From contig DAIDTN010000047.1 in assembly GCA_027457185.1 (NCBI GenBank), positions 1 to 16,586 of the forward strand: 16,586 bases of DNA, in the 5' to 3' direction. The position numbers were made by a program, and so were the translations under genes. Shown here piece by piece: positions 16,561-16,586 of this stretch (the first letter of the stretch is position 1; each line of letters starts with the position of its first letter). The notes under the pieces were generated by a model that ran no database searches, was not told where the DNA came from, and saw only the letters and a list, made by a program, of their open reading frames with translations. This stretch comes from Burkholderiales bacterium (GTDB lineage: Bacteria; Pseudomonadota; Gammaproteobacteria; Burkholderiales; SG8-39).

Positions 16561-16586
16561 GCTTATCTCCGTGAATCAATGGTGAC

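Overview
The window looks like chromosomal DNA of a free-living, high-GC betaproteobacterium. Three things point there. It has a homodimeric-type pyruvate dehydrogenase operon (aceE-aceF-lpdA) whose E3 subunit carries its own N-terminal lipoyl domain. A FixL/FixJ-style two-component pair is divergent from that operon. Single-copy housekeeping neighbours (rpiA, phoU, yggX) fit as well. The rank below class cannot be settled by reading alone. I saw no tRNA, rRNA, CRISPR array, transposase or phage gene.

Layout. Positions 1-2833 (minus strand) hold a response regulator, cut by the window edge, and its membrane-bound sensor kinase, coupled through an ATGA overlap. Positions 2834-3333 are a non-coding divergent region of about 500 bp. 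It contains a 14-bp palindrome, a strong intrinsic terminator pointing toward aceE, and downstream of that a perfect TATAAT -10 box. Positions 3334-10681 (plus strand) hold aceE (E1), aceF (E2), lpdA (E3), rpiA and phoU. The first four are tightly spaced. phoU follows after 70 bp with a possible Pho-box promoter.

Positions 10721-12943 (minus strand) hold yggX, a pirin-family gene and an SseA-type sulfurtransferase. The pirin gene is bracketed by two diverged copies of a 62-63-nt double-hairpin element. Both copies keep the same geometry and show compensatory base-pair changes. Positions 13088-15436 (plus strand) hold a 68-aa lipoprotein, a hemerythrin-like HHE protein, a small DUF2249-type protein and a 12-helix membrane protein with conserved-looking histidines. 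Positions 15433-16560 (minus strand) hold a zinc alcohol dehydrogenase. Its stop codon overlaps that of the membrane protein in a shared CTAG.

How it fits together. The core is central carbon metabolism: pyruvate to acetyl-CoA, plus the non-oxidative pentose phosphate pathway, next to a sensor pair well placed to control it. A second theme is oxidative, nitrosative and sulfur stress: YggX, pirin, mercaptopyruvate sulfurtransferase, and hemerythrin with DUF2249 and a haem-copper-oxidase-like membrane protein. The least explained parts are the paired hairpin element, the terminator in the aceE upstream region, and the hemerythrin/DUF2249/membrane-protein cluster.
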